This document shows positions 6,589-6,710 of a stretch of 6,710 nt of DNA, in pieces. This DNA is from Candidatus Poseidoniaceae archaeon (GTDB lineage Archaea; Thermoplasmatota; Poseidoniia; Poseidoniales; Poseidoniaceae). A model generated the notes under the pieces. The model saw nothing but the letters and a program-made list of their open reading frames with translations. It was not told the origin of the DNA and did no database searches. Within the stretch, counting starts at the first letter, position 1, and the number at the start of each line of letters is the position of its first letter. The translations under genes and the position numbers were made by a program. The stretch spans positions 1 to 6,710 of the forward strand of contig DUJK01000172.1 in NCBI GenBank assembly GCA_013329925.1. The letters are read 5' to 3'.

Positions 6589-6710
6589 ATGGCAGAAGTA
6601 TTTTCCGATGAAGACACAACTAAACTGTTTCAATTAGTACACATGTTCCAACGCAGCGCACTATTACACATGGGATATATTCCCGACCAAAATGGCAACA
6701 AATATTACGA
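6589..6710 (+). CDS. DUF1844-like small protein (partial, N-terminal 40 residues)
   Basis: A reading frame from ATG 6589 runs off the window after 40 complete codons. The visible part has an acidic start (MAEVFSDEDTT) followed by LFQLVHMFQRSALLHMGYIP and DQNGNKYY. The order of a hydrophobic helix, a Leu/His-x-x-Leu/Met-Gly segment and then a P-D-x-x-G turn resembles DUF1844, a short family of unknown function found mostly in bacteria; this is recognised from memory. It lies 18 bases after ftsY with a strong Shine-Dalgarno, so it is probably the fourth gene of the operon. The reading frame is near certain; the family is tentative and no function can be given. Confidence 0.7.
   Translation, partial: MAEVFSDEDTTKLFQLVHMFQRSALLHMGYIPDQNGNKYY

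Noticed and set aside
1..6710. CRISPR arrays, tRNA/rRNA genes, insertion sequences or prophage
   Set aside because: No regularly spaced repeats, cloverleaf-type sequences, transposase motifs or terminal inverted repeats were seen on either strand.

Overview
The window looks like chromosomal DNA of a planktonic euryarchaeon, most likely Marine Group II (Poseidoniales) or a relative. The support is an archaeal-only cluster on the + strand: ribosomal protein L18Ae/LX, prefoldin alpha and the SRP receptor FtsY. This run is known from many archaea. The likely promoters resemble archaeal box A/TATA elements, and some starts look leaderless. The large secreted protease carries Ca-binding thrombospondin type-3 repeats and a C-terminal membrane anchor, as is common for surface proteins in this lineage. 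The lineage call is inference, because there is no rRNA in the window.

Layout: positions 1-842 (- strand) hold the N-terminal 280 residues of an actin/Hsp70-superfamily filament ATPase whose motifs resemble bacterial MamK/MreB; its C-terminus lies beyond position 1. Positions 843-1069 are non-coding. They hold a 14-bp perfect palindrome and a Shine-Dalgarno for the actin gene, then phased oligo-A/T tracts that probably terminate the next gene. Positions 1070-4168 (- strand) encode a ~1030-residue membrane-anchored subtilisin-family protease. A compact divergent promoter region (about 4169-4267) separates it from the + strand operon rpl18a (4268-4540), pfdA (4585-5133), ftsY (5143-6570) and a DUF1844-like gene (6589 to the window end).

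The + strand genes together serve protein synthesis and maturation: a ribosomal protein, a co-translational chaperone subunit and the membrane receptor for the signal recognition particle. The protease on the other strand is the kind of secreted, membrane-bound client this export route would handle, but no functional link is shown. The points most worth a second look are the MamK-like actin in an apparently archaeal genome, four copies of a 7-mer (two per orientation) in and around the start of rpl18a, and the palindrome at the actin gene start.
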